64,000 nt of DNA, taken from assembly GCF_000422405.1 (NCBI RefSeq), contig NZ_AULS01000004.1:145227-209226 (forward strand), given 5' to 3'. Position 1 is the first letter of the stretch, and every line of letters starts with the position of its first letter. Shown piece after piece: positions 63,899 to 64,000 of this stretch. The notes beneath the pieces are model-generated. The model had not been told where the DNA came from and did not search any database. It saw only the letters and a program-made list of their open reading frames with translations. The position numbers were made by a program, and so were the translations under genes. This DNA is from Microbacterium luticocti DSM 19459 (lineage in GTDB: Bacteria > Actinomycetota > Actinomycetes > Actinomycetales > Microbacteriaceae).

Positions 63899-64000
63899 CG
63901 CCTGCGGGTGAGTCCCATAGCGTGGTGTCAATTCCTGCGGGGTCCTCGTCGTCGTTGACGATGGAGGGCCACCGTGGGATGACCAGTTGTTTCCGGCAAG

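Noticed and set aside
63501..64000. Integrated element at tRNA-Ser
   Set aside because: No integrase and no repeat of the tRNA 3' end within the window; only hairpin repeats follow. The right side is cut off, so it cannot be excluded beyond 64000.

Overview
The window is a GC-rich, densely packed chromosomal segment of an actinobacterium, most likely Microbacteriaceae (Microbacterium-like). Pointers are a DUF222/HNH '13E12-type' gene, an Mtb-type MntR and short ArgA, ClpC without a neighbouring mcsAB, many GTG starts, and about two dozen genes whose start codon lies 6-8 bases after a TANNNT hexamer (leaderless transcription). No phage, integrase, IS element, rRNA or CRISPR array is visible; there is one tRNA (Ser, CGA).

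Layout. 1-3332: repeat-rich left edge, then pntA-pntB transhydrogenase. 3496-9469: pyrE, then a LacI-regulated sugar ABC locus (regulator, lipoprotein, two permeases, ROK kinase) with near-palindromic LacI-type operators at both ends. 9561-15006: small membrane protein, NagD-like phosphatase, SDR, VIT-type metal transporter, and mntH-mntR with two operators around a leaderless promoter; SPOUT methyltransferase. 15223-22376: secretory-type membrane protein, MATE exporter, isochorismatase, M13 peptidase, a beta-lactamase-like protein that has lost its catalytic SxxK, and purU. 22369-30899: FdhD with a YdeP-type molybdenum oxidoreductase, thiolase, formylglycine-generating enzyme next to a POT peptide transporter, and a DHA2 exporter. 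31739-35903: tandem repeats, an AAA+ ATPase of lower GC with an AT-rich promoter beside a truncated enolase-superfamily (MenC-like) fragment, DUF222/HNH gene, small membrane protein, methyltransferase. 36112-39597: DUF4870, glyS, acyl-CoA ligase.

39676-49153 is the most system-like block: a double-length Lrp/AsnC regulator divergent from a tightly coupled six-gene operon (MHS transporter, YtcJ-type amidohydrolase, AruI-like ThDP decarboxylase, ureohydrolase, D-2-hydroxyacid dehydrogenase, M20 amidase). I infer uptake and breakdown of a guanidino compound through 2-ketoarginine; the transaminase and aldehyde dehydrogenase of the known route are absent here.

49435-63591: stress protein, DNA glycosylase, GNAT, a DUF559 nuclease-like gene bracketed by members of a hairpin repeat family, an XRE/DUF2975 pair, clpC, argA, small unknowns, radA, a MetE-like protein, a MarR-SDR pair and tRNA-Ser. 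Intergenic spaces hold several unrelated tandem or palindromic repeats, and three genes have their stop-codon end duplicated just downstream.
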